NCBI GenBank assembly: GCA_034521225.1
Contig: JAXHMR010000002.1
Coordinates: forward strand, 1 to 64,000
Source: Woeseia sp034521225
GTDB lineage: Bacteria > Pseudomonadota > Gammaproteobacteria > Steroidobacterales > Woeseiaceae
Direction: 5' to 3'
Length of the DNA: 64,000 bases
Positions within the stretch are counted from its first letter, which is position 1. Each line of letters begins with the position of its first letter. Below are positions 49,584 through 59,667 of the stretch, piece by piece. Under the pieces are notes generated by a model. That model did not search any database and was not told where the DNA came from. It saw only the letters and a program-made list of their open reading frames with translations. Both the position numbers and the translations under genes were made by a program.

Positions 49584-50420
49584 ATGAGCGCTGCCGCAAC
49601 AAAGGGAGCGGTTCCGCTGCCGTCGGCCACGGTTGTACTGGCTCGCGAGGCGCCGTCCGCGCCCGAGATCCTGCTGGTGCAGCGGCATGCGGACACGTCA
49701 TTCGGTGCAACGCATGTTTTTCCCGGGGGCCTGCTCGAGCCGTGTGATCGTGTCAGCCACGGCCACTGTATCGGTGAGCGCGCAGGCCGTGCCGATACCT
49801 GCCTCGGCGTCGACAGCGGCGCGCTCGACTACTACAGTGCCGCCGTGCGCGAACTGTTCGAGGAAACCGGCGTGTTGCTGGCGCGCGGGCCCGGTGGTGA
49901 CTGGGCCTGGACGGCTACCTGCGGACGCGCAGATGAATTTGACGCCGTGCGCAAGCAGCTCAACGCCGGAGACCTGTCGTGGCCCGAGATCCTGCGCGAC
50001 TACCGGCTGCAAATAGATTGCGATGCGCTGCATTACTTCGCGCACTGGATCACCCCGGTGCGCCGGCCGAAACGCTTCACAACGCGGTTCTTTGCGGCGG
50101 TATTACCTGGCGATCAGTGCGCAACGCATGACGGCGGTGAATTGACCGACAGTTGCTGGATGACGGCACAGCAGGCACTGGAGGCCGACCGGTCAGGCCA
50201 TATCGCACTGCCGCCCCCGACACGTGCAACGCTGCACGAGCTGACGGCGATGACCGACGCCGGCGAATTGCTGCGATGGGCGGCGCGTCGCGAAGCAGAG
50301 GGTGTGCAAAGCGTGTTACCGGTGATTGTCAGCGACAAGGGACGGGAACGCATCGTCATGCCGGGCAGTCCCGATTACCCGGCAGGCAGCCCCGAACCGG
50401 GCAGCGAGGCAAATCGATGA
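49584..50420 (+). CDS. Nudix hydrolase (NUDT19/CoA-pyrophosphatase-like)
   Basis: 278 residues. The Nudix box is spread as FPGGLLE...YYSAAVRELFEETGVLLA (REXXEEXG core RELFEETG), with a long insert between the GG and the REL segment as in the NUDT7/NUDT19 acyl-CoA diphosphatase group. ATVVLAREAPSAPEILLVQRH opens the fold; AHWITPVRRPKRFTTRFFAAVLP is also typical of NUDT19-like proteins. Substrate could be a CoA derivative (inference). Stop overlaps the start of the metallo-hydrolase (ATGA). Confidence 0.85.
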   Translation: MSAAATKGAVPLPSATVVLAREAPSAPEILLVQRHADTSFGATHVFPGGLLEPCDRVSHGHCIGERAGRADTCLGVDSGALDYYSAAVRELFEETGVLLARGPGGDWAWTATCGRADEFDAVRKQLNAGDLSWPEILRDYRLQIDCDALHYFAHWITPVRRPKRFTTRFFAAVLPGDQCATHDGGELTDSCWMTAQQALEADRSGHIALPPPTRATLHELTAMTDAGELLRWAARREAEGVQSVLPVIVSDKGRERIVMPGSPDYPAGSPEPGSEANR

Positions 50421-51255
50421 GTACCGGGCTTGAACCCGGCACCGTTACAGTGCTGTCGTCGCGCGTACGTCGCCTGGTAGCACCCAATCCCGGCATGATG
50501 ACGGGCCCGGCACTAATACCTACCTGGTTGGTGAGCCGGAGATTGCCGTTATCGACCCTGGACCCGCCATGCAGCAACATGTCGATGCTATTCTCGCGGC
50601 CGCAGGCGACCGGCTGCGGTTTATCCTGGTCACCCACACGCACACGGATCATTCACCGGCAACGGCAGCACTTGCAAAAAAAAGCGGCGCCGAAATCATC
50701 GGCCGGCCGGCACCGCAGGGCGAGCATCAGGATGCCGGTTTCTCACCGGATCGAGTTCCTGAAGATGGCGATACGGTTAATGGAGACGGATTCGCGTTAC
50801 GTGCGCTGCATACTCCCGGCCATGCATCCAACCACGTGTGCTACCTGCTGGACGATGAAGATCTCTTGTTTACCGGCGATCACATCATCAATGGCTCGAC
50901 GGTAGTCATCGACCCACCGGACGGTGACATGAGCGAGTACCTGTCATCACTTGCGCGCCTCAAGCGGGAAACGCTGACTGCAATCGCTCCGGGGCATGGC
51001 GAGCTGATTCAAGATCCGTATGAGGCGATCAGCAAGCTGATCGCGCATCGACTGAACCGGGAATCGATCGTTGTCGATGCGCTGCGCGCGCATCCCCGCT
51101 CGACAGTCCGTCAGTTATTGCCGCACGTTTATACGGAAATTGATGCATCACTCTACCCGATTGCCGAACGCTCCCTGCTGGCACATCTGCTGAAGCTCGA
51201 GGGTGACCAATACGCTGAATGCACCAATGATCGCTGGCGACTTCGCGCGGGATAG
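50417..51255 (+). CDS. metallo-beta-lactamase-fold hydrolase, LACTB2-like (one frameshift)
   Basis: About 279 residues. Start MSTGLEPGTVTVLSSRVRRLVAPNPG (ATG 50417). A frameshift near 50505 precedes NTYLVGEPEIAVIDPGPAMQQHVDAIL. Metal ligands: ILVTHTHTDHSPA (HxHxDH), LHTPGHASNHVCYLL and LFTGDHIINGSTVVIDPPDGDM. The C-terminal winged-helix-like part ends DRWRLRAG. Same layout as human LACTB2-type RNA/ester hydrolases. Translationally coupled to the Nudix gene. Its last codons and stop lie inside the first unit of the tandem repeat that follows. Confidence 0.85.
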
Positions 51256-51497
51256 CAGCGCCCCCGTCATCGCGAGGTCGCAGGGCGTGGCGATCTCGCG
51301 CGGGATAGCAGCACCCCCGTCATCGCGAGCCCGCAGGGCGTGGCGACCTCGCGCGGGATAGCAGCACCCGTCATCGCGAGCCCGCAGGGCGTGGCGACCT
51401 CGCACCGCCTGGCAGAGTCATTATCGGGGCGAGGTGCGCGCACGCCTCGCTACGCTACCTCGGCGATGACGGGCGCTACGCGCCTCGCGATGACCGC
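51244..51497. repeat. tandem and palindromic repeat cluster
   Basis: Three tandem units of about 51 bp beginning GCGCGGGATAGCAGC and containing CCCGTCATCGCGAG and GCAGGGCGTGGCGA (about 51246, 51297 and 51351). Then comes a block with CTCGCACCGCCTGGCAGAGT and CATTATC, shared with the cluster at 34.6-34.9 kb, and CGATGACGGGCG / CGCGATGACC palindromic pieces up to 51497. Fills the gap between the convergent MBL and fadJ-like genes. Non-coding. Confidence 0.85.
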
Positions 51498-51498
51498 G

Positions 51499-53598
51499 CT
51501 ATGCAGCGCCGCCTGTGCGATTCAGGTCAGCGAAATTGCGTTTGTCGCGCGCAAGTTCTTTCAGCAGTGCCGGCGGCGACCAGTACTGGTCGCCGAACCG
51601 GTCCTGCAACCGGCATACCGCATCGTAAACCTGGTCCAGGCCGATGCTGTCGGCATAGTGCATGGGCCCGCCGCGGTGCCTTGGGAAGCCGTACCCGTTG
51701 ATCCAGATGACATCGATATCGGAAGGGCGGGCGGCAATGCCTTCTTCGAGCAGGCGGGCGCCTTCGGTGATCAGGCCGTAGATGCAGCGTTCGATGATCT
51801 CGTCCGCGCCGATATCCCGCTGCGTGATGCCGAGCCGCCTGGCCTCGTCGCGAATCAGCTTGTGGACTTCGGCGTCCGGTTCCGGTTTGCGGGAGCCGTC
51901 CGGGTAGTGGTAGATCCCGCTGCCGGTCTTCTGGCCGAGGCGGCCCTGTTCGACCAGCAGGTCCGCAATCCGGTAGAAGCGCGGGTCGTCCGGCAGGTCG
52001 GTACGCTCGCGCCGTATCCGGTAGCCGACGTCGAGGCCGGCGAGGTCACCCACGGCATTCGGCCCCATGGCCATGCCCCAGTCGTGAAGGACCTGGTCGA
52101 TATATTCAGGTGCGGCGCCTTCGAGCAGCAGGAACTGGTTTTCCCTGCCGTAGCTGTAGAGCATCCGGTTGCCGACGAAGCCGAAGCAATTGCCGACCAC
52201 GACGCCGATCTTGCCCAGTTTCCTTGCCAGCGCCAGGGACGATGCGATGACATCGTCGGCAGTCTTTTCGCCCCGCACAATCTCGAGCAGCCGCATGATG
52301 TGCGCCGGGCTGAAGAAATGCAGGCCGATGACGTCGGCAGGGCGCCCGCTGGCGGCGGCAATGGCATCGACATCGAGCGTTGAAGTATTTGTCGCCAGAA
52401 TCACGCCGGGCTTGCAGATGTCGCCGAGTCGCGTGAATACATCTTTCTTGACATCCATACTTTCAAAAACGGCTTCGATGACCAGGTCGGCATCACCGAG
52501 ATCGGTGAAGTCGGTCCCGGTACTGAGACGCGCAGATCGTGTTTCCGCTTCGGCGGCCGTTGACTTGCCGCGCTCGACACCGCTTTCAAACAATTTGCCG
52601 ATTGTGGCTTTGCCGCGTTCGAGTGCCGACTCCTCGTTGTCTAGCAAATGCACGTCGAAGTCTGCGGCCAATGCGCTATAGGCAATACCGGCGCCCATTG
52701 TTCCGGCACCAAGCACCGCCAGCTTTTGTATTTGGCGCGGCTGCGTTTCCTTATCCAGTCCGGGTACTTTCAGTACAGCACGCTCGGCAAAAAATGCATG
52801 CCGCAATCCACTGGACTGCGGTGACTCGAGGCATTCCAGGAACGCTTCGCGTTCGATACGCCGGCCTTCTGCAAAAGGTCGAGTGGCGGCAGCTTCAACG
52901 CAATCGATGATCTTTTGCGGTGACATCAGTCCGCGTGTCTTCTGCTCCGTCTTGCGGCGCCATTCGTCGAACAGTTCCGGGCTGGCACCCGCTACCTCGA
53001 GTTCGCTGGTGCGTCGCGGTCCTTTGGCAACGGCACGGCCCGCGAAGCGCCTGGCGGCGTCCATTAGTGCATCGTCTTCGGCGAGTTCATCAACAATCCC
53101 GAGGCGGAGCGCCTCGGTGGCCGGTACCGGCTTGCCGGACAGCATGATTTCAAGTGCTGCAGCGGCACCCGCGAGCCGTGGCAGCTGCTGCGTGCCGCCT
53201 GCGCCCGGTAGCAACCCGAGATTGACTTCCGGCAGGCCGACTCGCGCAGATTTGGACGCGACCCGGTAATGGCACCCCATCGCGACCTCGAGGCCACCGC
53301 CGAGCGCCGTTCCGTGCAGCGCCGCGACGACAGGCTTCCGAACGGCCTCGATGTGCTGGACCAGGTCCGGCAGCAACGGGGCCGCAGGTGGCTTGCCGAA
53401 CTCGCGAATATCGGCGCCGGCAATAAACGTGCGCCCCTCACAGCGGATGACGATGGCCTTGACGCTGTCGTCGCCGGCGGCCGTATCGATGTCTCTCTCC
53501 AGGCCGGCACGTACTGCCTGTGACAACGCATTGACCGGCGGATGGTCAATCGTTATTACGGCGATCGGGCCCTGGCGGTCCAGGCTGACGATGCTCAT
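51499..53598 (-). CDS. bifunctional enoyl-CoA hydratase / 3-hydroxyacyl-CoA dehydrogenase
   Basis: 699 residues, single polypeptide for two beta-oxidation steps. The N-terminal crotonase domain: ITIDHPPVNALSQAV, CEGRTFIAGADIREF, ALHGTALGGGLEVAMGCHYRVAS, VGLPEVNLGLLPGAGGTQQLPRL (catalytic Glu). The dehydrogenase: KLAVLGAGTMGAGIAYSALAADFDVHLLDN (NAD loop), VIEAVFESMDVKKDVF, ILATNTSTLDVDAIA, IGLHFFSPAHIMRLLEIV and GNCFGFVGNRML. Resembles FadJ/peroxisomal-type multifunctional enzymes. Start MSIVSLDRQGPIAV at ATG 53598; upstream open frame ignored. Divergent from fdxA. No thiolase partner in the window. Confidence 0.93.
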   Translation of the reverse strand: MSIVSLDRQGPIAVITIDHPPVNALSQAVRAGLERDIDTAAGDDSVKAIVIRCEGRTFIAGADIREFGKPPAAPLLPDLVQHIEAVRKPVVAALHGTALGGGLEVAMGCHYRVASKSARVGLPEVNLGLLPGAGGTQQLPRLAGAAAALEIMLSGKPVPATEALRLGIVDELAEDDALMDAARRFAGRAVAKGPRRTSELEVAGASPELFDEWRRKTEQKTRGLMSPQKIIDCVEAAATRPFAEGRRIEREAFLECLESPQSSGLRHAFFAERAVLKVPGLDKETQPRQIQKLAVLGAGTMGAGIAYSALAADFDVHLLDNEESALERGKATIGKLFESGVERGKSTAAEAETRSARLSTGTDFTDLGDADLVIEAVFESMDVKKDVFTRLGDICKPGVILATNTSTLDVDAIAAASGRPADVIGLHFFSPAHIMRLLEIVRGEKTADDVIASSLALARKLGKIGVVVGNCFGFVGNRMLYSYGRENQFLLLEGAAPEYIDQVLHDWGMAMGPNAVGDLAGLDVGYRIRRERTDLPDDPRFYRIADLLVEQGRLGQKTGSGIYHYPDGSRKPEPDAEVHKLIRDEARRLGITQRDIGADEIIERCIYGLITEGARLLEEGIAARPSDIDVIWINGYGFPRHRGGPMHYADSIGLDQVYDAVCRLQDRFGDQYWSPPALLKELARDKRNFADLNRTGGAA

Positions 53599-53739
53599 AC
53601 AGGCTTGCCTCCGGTGCTTTCGGTTCTGGGTGCGGCATTGTCGCAAATTTAAGGCAGCGATTGTGCGCAATGCGGGCTTGATCTGCCTATGCAGTTCGCA
53701 TAGCGTAAGGCCCCTTGTTTTCAGTGCAGGACTCCAGGC

Positions 53740-54063
53740 ATGACCTTCGTAGTGACCGAAAGCTGTATCAAGTGCAAATTGACGGATTGCGTCGAGGTCT
53801 GCCCGGTTGACTGTTTCCACGAAGGCCCGAACATGCTGGTTATCGATCCGGATGAGTGCATAGACTGCACATTGTGCGAACCGGAGTGCCCGGTCGAGGC
53901 CATCTATTCCGAAGACGAGCTGCCGGCGGGGCAGGAACACTTTCTTGAGTTGAACAAGGACTTATCGCAGGACTGGCCCGTCATTACCGAGATAAAGGAT
54001 CCGCCCGACGATGCCGACGACTGGCGGGACGTCAAGGACAAGCTCCAGTACCTGGAGCGCTAG
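53740..54063 (+). CDS. fdxA: seven-iron ferredoxin FdxA
   Basis: 107 residues with [3Fe-4S] and [4Fe-4S] sites: ESCIKCKLTDCVEVCPVDCFHEGPNMLVIDPDECIDCTLCEPECPVEAIY. The C-terminal extension PAGQEHFLELNKDLSQDWPVITEIKDPPDDADDW is typical of Azotobacter-type FdI in proteobacteria. Cytoplasmic electron carrier; partner unknown. ATG 53740. Intact. Confidence 0.96.
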   Translation: MTFVVTESCIKCKLTDCVEVCPVDCFHEGPNMLVIDPDECIDCTLCEPECPVEAIYSEDELPAGQEHFLELNKDLSQDWPVITEIKDPPDDADDWRDVKDKLQYLER

Positions 54064-54091
54064 TGTCCCCGGACTGCCTGAACCCGCAATT

Positions 54092-54988
54092 ATGATCAGC
54101 CTGCGGGCGAGGCTGGTCCGCTTCCTTGCAAAGCAGTATTTCCGGCGCGTCAGGCCGGATGTCGACCCACAGGTCCTGCGTCAATCCTTCGAGAAAATTG
54201 CGACGCGGCTGCCGCCGGCCAGGCGCGTCCGCGTCATTCCGGCGAGCATTGCCGGTATTGATTGCGAGTGGCTCGTGCCGCGCGGCTCTGAGGATGCGCC
54301 GGTTCTTTATTACCTGCATGGCGGTGCGTATGTCATGGGCAGCAGCCGCACGCACCGGCGCCTCGTCAGCTTTATCGCCCGGGCAGCGCGTGTGCGGGCG
54401 TTGATGCCGAACTATCGGCTGGCACCGGAGCACCGTTTCCCTGCCGGGCTGACGGACGCGTGCACCGTCTACCGCCGGCTGCTGGCGCAGGGGCTCGATC
54501 CCGCACAGATTGCGATCGGCGGCGATTCCGCTGGCGGTGGCCTGGCAATGGCAACGATCCTGAAACTTCGTGACGACGGTGCACGACTGCCCGCCTGCGC
54601 GGTACTGCTGTCACCGTGGCTCGATCTCACCGGCAGCGGCGAATCAATGCAGACACGAGCCGGGCTCGATCCGCTGTTTCGGGCCGCCGACATGCCAGCG
54701 ACTGCCGATCATTACTGCAATACAAATGAACTGCGCAATCCGCTTGTTTCCCCACTCTATGCTGACGTTCACAACCTGCCCCCTGTTTTTATCCAGGTCG
54801 GCGACCACGAAATCCTGCTGAGCGATTCCACCCGCTTCAGCGACCGCTTATCGGCGGCAGGCTCCGGCATCACGCTGCAAACCTGGCCGGACATGTGGCA
54901 CGTCTTCCAGTTCTTTATCGGACAGATGCCGGAAAGCGGCCGCGCCGTTCGCGAGATAGCACGGTTCCTGCAACACAAGACGCACTGA
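54092..54988 (+). CDS. HSL-type alpha/beta hydrolase (esterase/lipase)
   Basis: 298 residues from ATG 54092 (MISLRARLVRFLAKQYFRRV). The HGG oxyanion motif YYLHGGAYVMGSSRTHR, catalytic Ser in IAIGGDSAGGGLAMA (GDSAGG), Asp in PPVFIQVGDHEILLSDS and His in WPDMWHVFQFF define the hormone-sensitive-lipase family IV. The upstream ORF extension into fdxA is an out-of-frame shadow. Starts 28 bp after fdxA. Confidence 0.92.
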   Translation: MISLRARLVRFLAKQYFRRVRPDVDPQVLRQSFEKIATRLPPARRVRVIPASIAGIDCEWLVPRGSEDAPVLYYLHGGAYVMGSSRTHRRLVSFIARAARVRALMPNYRLAPEHRFPAGLTDACTVYRRLLAQGLDPAQIAIGGDSAGGGLAMATILKLRDDGARLPACAVLLSPWLDLTGSGESMQTRAGLDPLFRAADMPATADHYCNTNELRNPLVSPLYADVHNLPPVFIQVGDHEILLSDSTRFSDRLSAAGSGITLQTWPDMWHVFQFFIGQMPESGRAVREIARFLQHKTH

Positions 54989-55040
54989 GCCCGGACATCT
55001 CACCGATTCGTGGGATTCTCGGGCAGCAATTTGTCCGCAC

Positions 55041-56433
55041 CTAGAACCCGGTCTGACGCTGACTGTCGTCGTACATGCGGGTCAGGAAGTTGCGTATGGC
55101 AGGCAGGGCCTCCGCGCGTGTCATCAGTTGCTGCTGTTCGAGAACTTTGGCCATGTCCGTAATGGACCGCTTGCCGTCGATGAGTGACATGATGAATGAA
55201 TAGATTTTCGTCGACATCGCTTGCGTCTGGAAAGAAGGCAGCAGCGGCACGGGCTCACGTCCGGTAACGAGCCAGTCGGGCAGGGCTTTGTGGCGTGCCG
55301 GGTTTGTCGTGTCGTGCAGCTTTTCCGCACAGAATGTGAAAACCGTTTCGCGACGGCCGTGACGGCTCGCCGGCGAGCACATATAAGGTATTGTCGCTTC
55401 ACGGACTTCGGGTGGACCGAAGCCGGCTTGCTCCGACCAGTGCCAGGACTTCTTCGCTGCTGTAGCGTCGCCGCCGGTCCGTTTGCTGTTCAAATGACAA
55501 TGAGCCGAAGTTCAGCCAGCGGCCGCCCGGTTTCAGAAGGCGGTTCACGCGCGCGGCGAAGGAAGGTAAGTCTTCGGTGATAATGTCGATGAGCCACGGT
55601 GTGACGACAGTGTCGAAGGAGGCTGCCGCGAATGGCGGCCGAAGCACGTCGCCGAATACCAGGAAGAAATCGTCGCGGACCGGTTCCGGCGCACTGAGTG
55701 TTCGCAGGACGGCGGAATCATCGAGCGAGCGGGGCGCGATTGGAAATTCGTACAGGTCAATCCTGTCACCGCGTGTGATGCTCTGCGCAATGATCAACAG
55801 CAGCGGGTTGAAGTCAACGGCTACGGTTTTCGCTGTGCCGGGCAGCTGGTGCAGGTCGTAGGCGAGGCGGCCGGCACCGGCGCCAAGCACGACGGTATCG
55901 CCAAGCACGGCGTCGCGCGACTCAGACGCGCCAAGGACGTCGAGGATCTGTTCGACGGAGGCGGAATTTTCAGCTTCACCCCAGCACCAGTCGCGGTGAA
56001 CGTTGTTGTAGTAAGTATTAAGTCCCTGGTCACCCGGAAGCCGCGTACGCAATGCGAGGTGCGTAGTGTATTCCGCCTGCAGGGACTGGATGCCGATAGG
56101 CGCAAGTAATTCCCGCACCTGCTTGCGATGCTGCTCCGTCGCCGACATCAGCAACTCCAGACGGCGGCGTGCCAGCGGAGGCAGGTCCTTGTCGCCGAGG
56201 GCGTTCTTCAGACGTTGCACTTCATGGGCCAGGGTCTGCAACGCGAGGTGCAAGCGGTTCTGCCATTCACCGAGGCTCGCTTCGGGCTCGGCGAACAGCC
56301 AGGGCATGCCGGCAATACGCGGGAATTCGGTTTTGCAGCCACCGCACTTGAGAGAGCTGCTGTTTCGATCAAGCGGTGCTTTGTCACAACGCGGACAAGC
56401 GAGCATCGCGTCCAGTCGGGCGTCGTCAGCCAT
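55041..56433 (-). CDS. zinc-ribbon SAM methyltransferase, carnosine-N-methyltransferase-like (one frameshift)
   Basis: About 464 residues over two frames. An N-terminal Trm112-like zinc ribbon (MLACPRCDKAPLDR...LKCGGCKTEFPRIAGMPWLF) precedes a helical region (LQTLAHEVQRLKNAL) and the methyltransferase: DTVVLGAGAGRLAYDLHQL (SAM loop), VAVDFNPLLLIIAQSITRGDRIDLYEFPIAP, FFLVFGDVLRPPFAAASFDTVVTPWLIDII and LKPGGRWLNFGSLSFE, resembling the N2227 family. The break near 55440 leads to FGPPEVREATIPYMCSPASRHGRRETVFTFCA and a C-terminal block SFIMSLIDGKRSITDMAKVLEQQQLM resembling a PqqD-type fold. Substrate unknown. Confidence 0.78.
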
Positions 56434-56520
56434 CCATAATCTCGTTACGCCAGGATACTGACGGCATTATGGCCGCTGCCCGCCGCGGTTGCGAGCGCGC
56501 ACGCGGCAGAAGACCGGCTG

Positions 56521-59500
56521 TCAGGATGCCGTGATGGCTTTCGCCTTGCGCAGCTCATCGGCGAGTCGCTGGGACTGTTCGACGCGTGCGCTCGAGAAGC
56601 GCGCCAGCAGCAGGTAAAGAACCGGCGTCAGGTACAGCGTGAAGATCGCGGCTATGCCGAGGCCGCCGAAGATGACCCAGCCGATCGATGAACGGGCCTC
56701 GGCACCGGCGCCGCTGCCGAGGATCAGCGGCAGGCCGCCGAGTGCTGTCGAAATCAGAGTCATTGCAACAGGCCGCAGGCGGATGCTGGCGCCGGATTCA
56801 ATTGCTTCCCGCACCATCAGGCCGCGATCCCGCAGCTGGTCGGCAAATTCGACCAGCAACACGCTGTTTTTCGCCATCAGGCCGATCAGGAGTATCAAGC
56901 CTATCTGCGAGTAGACGTTCAGTGATGTCCCCGTCAGGAACAGGGCAAATATCGCCGCCGCGACACCCGTTGGTACGATCAGCGTCACGACCACCGCGCT
57001 GATAAAGCCCTCGAATTGCGCGCACAACACCAGGAAAATCACGGCGAGCGCAATCAGGTAAGTGATGGCGACCTCGCGGGAGGTTTCCTGCAACGTCGCG
57101 GCTTCGCCCATCAGGACCATCGAGACATTGCCGGGCAGGCTGTCGTCTGCGATGGACTGGATACTGTCGACCGCGTCCTGTAGCGGGTACCCGCCGGCCA
57201 GGTCGATATCGATCTCGATGGCGCGCCGTTGCGATATGCGATCAAGCTGGGCCGCGACACCCTGTTCCCGCAAGGTCACGATACTGGACAGCGGTACCAA
57301 ACGGCCCGTATCCGTGGTGACGTACAAATTGACGAGATCGGTGGGGTCGTTGATTTCCCCGCTGGATGACTCCAGCAGGATCGGAATCGCTTCGTCCTCG
57401 ATATTCAGGTCGACGAGTTCATCGCCATCGATCATTGCCCGCAGCGTTGCGGCGAGACTTTCGAGGTCGACGCCGAGGTCCGATGCCCGCCGGCGATCAA
57501 TCTCGACAAACAGTTGTGGCTGCGTCGGGTCGTAGGAAATCTCCACACTGGACAGGTTCGGCATGCGTTCCTCGAGGTCGCGCACGAGATTCTTGGCGGC
57601 CTCGAAAATAGTTGCGTAGTCGTTACCGATCAGCGCCACTTCAAGCTCACCGGCGGAGCGTCGGAGATTCAGGCTGTTGCTGCTCGATACCGTGACGCGG
57701 GCACCGGGAATTTCGGACAATGGTCCTTCGATGCTATCGCTGATTTCCTGCTGGCTGCGCGTGCGGTCATCCCAGTCAACCAGTGGCACATTGACGCGGC
57801 TGCGATTGGGGTCCCAGGTGCCAACAATCGTAAACAGGGACGTGGCTTCTCCGTTGACGACGAGCGGTTCAAGTATTTCCTCGATTTTCCGTGTCTGGCG
57901 GTCCATGTAACCGATGCCGACGCCGTCGGGACCCGCTGCATTGATGTTCAGCATGCCACGATCCTCGGGCGGGATCAGTTCCCGGTCGAGTGACTGGAAC
58001 AGTGCTGCTGCGCCGCCGATAAACAGGATGGCGACGACGAGCGCAATATACGGCCGGTCGAGCATCACATGCAGCGACGCCTTGTAAAAGGCGCCAATCC
58101 GCGTGCCGATGCGACGCAGGAACTCGACAAAGCGGTTGCCTGTCGTGGTGTCCGGCAAATGTGAGGCGGCCGCCGGCACCAGCGACAGCGACACGAAACT
58201 GGAGATCGCTACGGCGACGGCCAGTACGATGCCGAATTCCCGAAACAGCCGGCCCGCCGTACTTGGCAGGAAAGCGATCGGGATAAACACCGATATCAGC
58301 ACGGCTGACGTCGTTACGACGGCAAAGAACACCTGCCGTGTACCCAGCACCGCGGCGGCACGGGCTCCGAGGCCCTGGCCCCGTCGCCGCTGTATATTTT
58401 CGAGCACGACGATCGCATCATCCACAACCAGCCCGGTCGCGAGAACCAGGGCGAGCAGTGTCAGGATATTGATCGAGAACCCGAGTATCCAGATCGCCGC
58501 CACAGTGCCGATCAGGGCGACCGGAATGGCGATACTCGGCACCAGCGTCGCACGCAGCGAGCCCATGAACAGCCAGATTGTTGAGATAACAATAGCGATC
58601 GTAAACGACAGCGTAATCAGCACTTCCTTGATCGAGCTGCGGATAAACACGGCCTGGTCATCGGTTACGACCAGCCGGAGATCACCGAATCGATTGTTGA
58701 TCCGGTCAACCGCTTCGCGGACACCGTTGGAAATGCGAACAGTATTGGACTTGGCCTGGCGTACGACGCCCAGCCCGATGATGGGCTGGCCATTGAGTCG
58801 CGTATAGGCTCGCGCATCTTCCGGCCCGAAGAATACATTGGCAATATCGCCAATACGTATGGACCGCTCGATAACGATGTCGGCAACCTGCGCTGCCGTG
58901 GTTACCGAGGCGTCGGCGCGGACAATCAGCTCCTGGTCCTCAGAGCGAAAACTGCCTGCCGGAACGTCGAACGGTGCCTGCCGCAGTGCGTCTGCAACAC
59001 TGGTGACCGACAGGCCGTAACTCGTCATCCGCAGCGGATCGACGACGACATGCAGCATGCGCTGGCGCGCACCGAACAGCTGGACATCTGCCACGCCATC
59101 AATCGATATCAATTCGGGAATGATGTCTTTCTCGACGATGCGCGTGACTTCTTCCTCGAGCAGCGTATCGCTGATCACGGCCAGGTTGACGATGGAGTCG
59201 GAATCACTGTCCGCCTTGACAACAACAACCTGCTCCAGGCGATCCGGAAGTTCGCGCGTGACGCGGCTGACCGCTTCACGTACGTCGGACGCTGCACTGT
59301 CCAGGTCTATATCCGGCCGAAACTCGATTCGTATGCGGCCGCTGTTCTCCTCGGACGCCGATTCAATGCTCTGGATACCGGACACACGCGATACAGCACC
59401 CTCGATGATGCTGATGACCTCGGCGTCCATGGTTTCCGGCGATGCGCCCGGGAATTCCGCACGTACGCCGACAATCGGCCGGTCGACGTCCGGCAATTCG

Positions 59501-59667
59501 CGTGTTTCTACGGCCAGGATGGCGCTTATGCCTGCCAGCAGAATCAGAAGGTTCAGTACGAGTACCAGCACCGGCCGGCGGATGCTCAGGCTGGGGAGGT
59601 CGTTAATCTCTGCCTCGGGCGAATCATCACGCTCGCCGGAAAGCTCGCGCTGGTCGTCGTTATTCAT
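56521..59667 (-). CDS. RND efflux transporter permease (AcrB/MdtC family)
   Basis: 1048-residue inner-membrane proton/drug antiporter subunit. N-terminal helix SIRRPVLVLVLNLLILLAGISAI, porter domain RAEFPGASPETMDAEV, helix 4 GLVVDDAIVVLENIQRR with the proton-relay Asp pair (about residue 414), second-half AGPDGVGIGYMDRQTRKIEE, and the C-terminal QIGLILLIGLMAKNSVLLVEFADQLRDRG (relay Lys) and IRLRPVAMTLISTALGGLPLIL. Closer to MdtB/MdtC or heterologous HAE1 pumps than to AcrB by feel. Coupled to the adaptor gene by ATGA overlap. No outer-membrane channel gene adjacent. Confidence 0.95.
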   Translation of the reverse strand: MNNDDQRELSGERDDSPEAEINDLPSLSIRRPVLVLVLNLLILLAGISAILAVETRELPDVDRPIVGVRAEFPGASPETMDAEVISIIEGAVSRVSGIQSIESASEENSGRIRIEFRPDIDLDSAASDVREAVSRVTRELPDRLEQVVVVKADSDSDSIVNLAVISDTLLEEEVTRIVEKDIIPELISIDGVADVQLFGARQRMLHVVVDPLRMTSYGLSVTSVADALRQAPFDVPAGSFRSEDQELIVRADASVTTAAQVADIVIERSIRIGDIANVFFGPEDARAYTRLNGQPIIGLGVVRQAKSNTVRISNGVREAVDRINNRFGDLRLVVTDDQAVFIRSSIKEVLITLSFTIAIVISTIWLFMGSLRATLVPSIAIPVALIGTVAAIWILGFSINILTLLALVLATGLVVDDAIVVLENIQRRRGQGLGARAAAVLGTRQVFFAVVTTSAVLISVFIPIAFLPSTAGRLFREFGIVLAVAVAISSFVSLSLVPAAASHLPDTTTGNRFVEFLRRIGTRIGAFYKASLHVMLDRPYIALVVAILFIGGAAALFQSLDRELIPPEDRGMLNINAAGPDGVGIGYMDRQTRKIEEILEPLVVNGEATSLFTIVGTWDPNRSRVNVPLVDWDDRTRSQQEISDSIEGPLSEIPGARVTVSSSNSLNLRRSAGELEVALIGNDYATIFEAAKNLVRDLEERMPNLSSVEISYDPTQPQLFVEIDRRRASDLGVDLESLAATLRAMIDGDELVDLNIEDEAIPILLESSSGEINDPTDLVNLYVTTDTGRLVPLSSIVTLREQGVAAQLDRISQRRAIEIDIDLAGGYPLQDAVDSIQSIADDSLPGNVSMVLMGEAATLQETSREVAITYLIALAVIFLVLCAQFEGFISAVVVTLIVPTGVAAAIFALFLTGTSLNVYSQIGLILLIGLMAKNSVLLVEFADQLRDRGLMVREAIESGASIRLRPVAMTLISTALGGLPLILGSGAGAEARSSIGWVIFGGLGIAAIFTLYLTPVLYLLLARFSSARVEQSQRLADELRKAKAITAS

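Noticed and set aside
51244..51497. CRISPR-like array
   Set aside because: Units are tandem or palindromic with no unique spacers of constant length, and there are no cas genes.
51340..52383. 347-codon plus-strand frame starting in the repeat cluster
   Set aside because: Its bulk is antisense to the fadJ-like gene; the start lies in repeat DNA.
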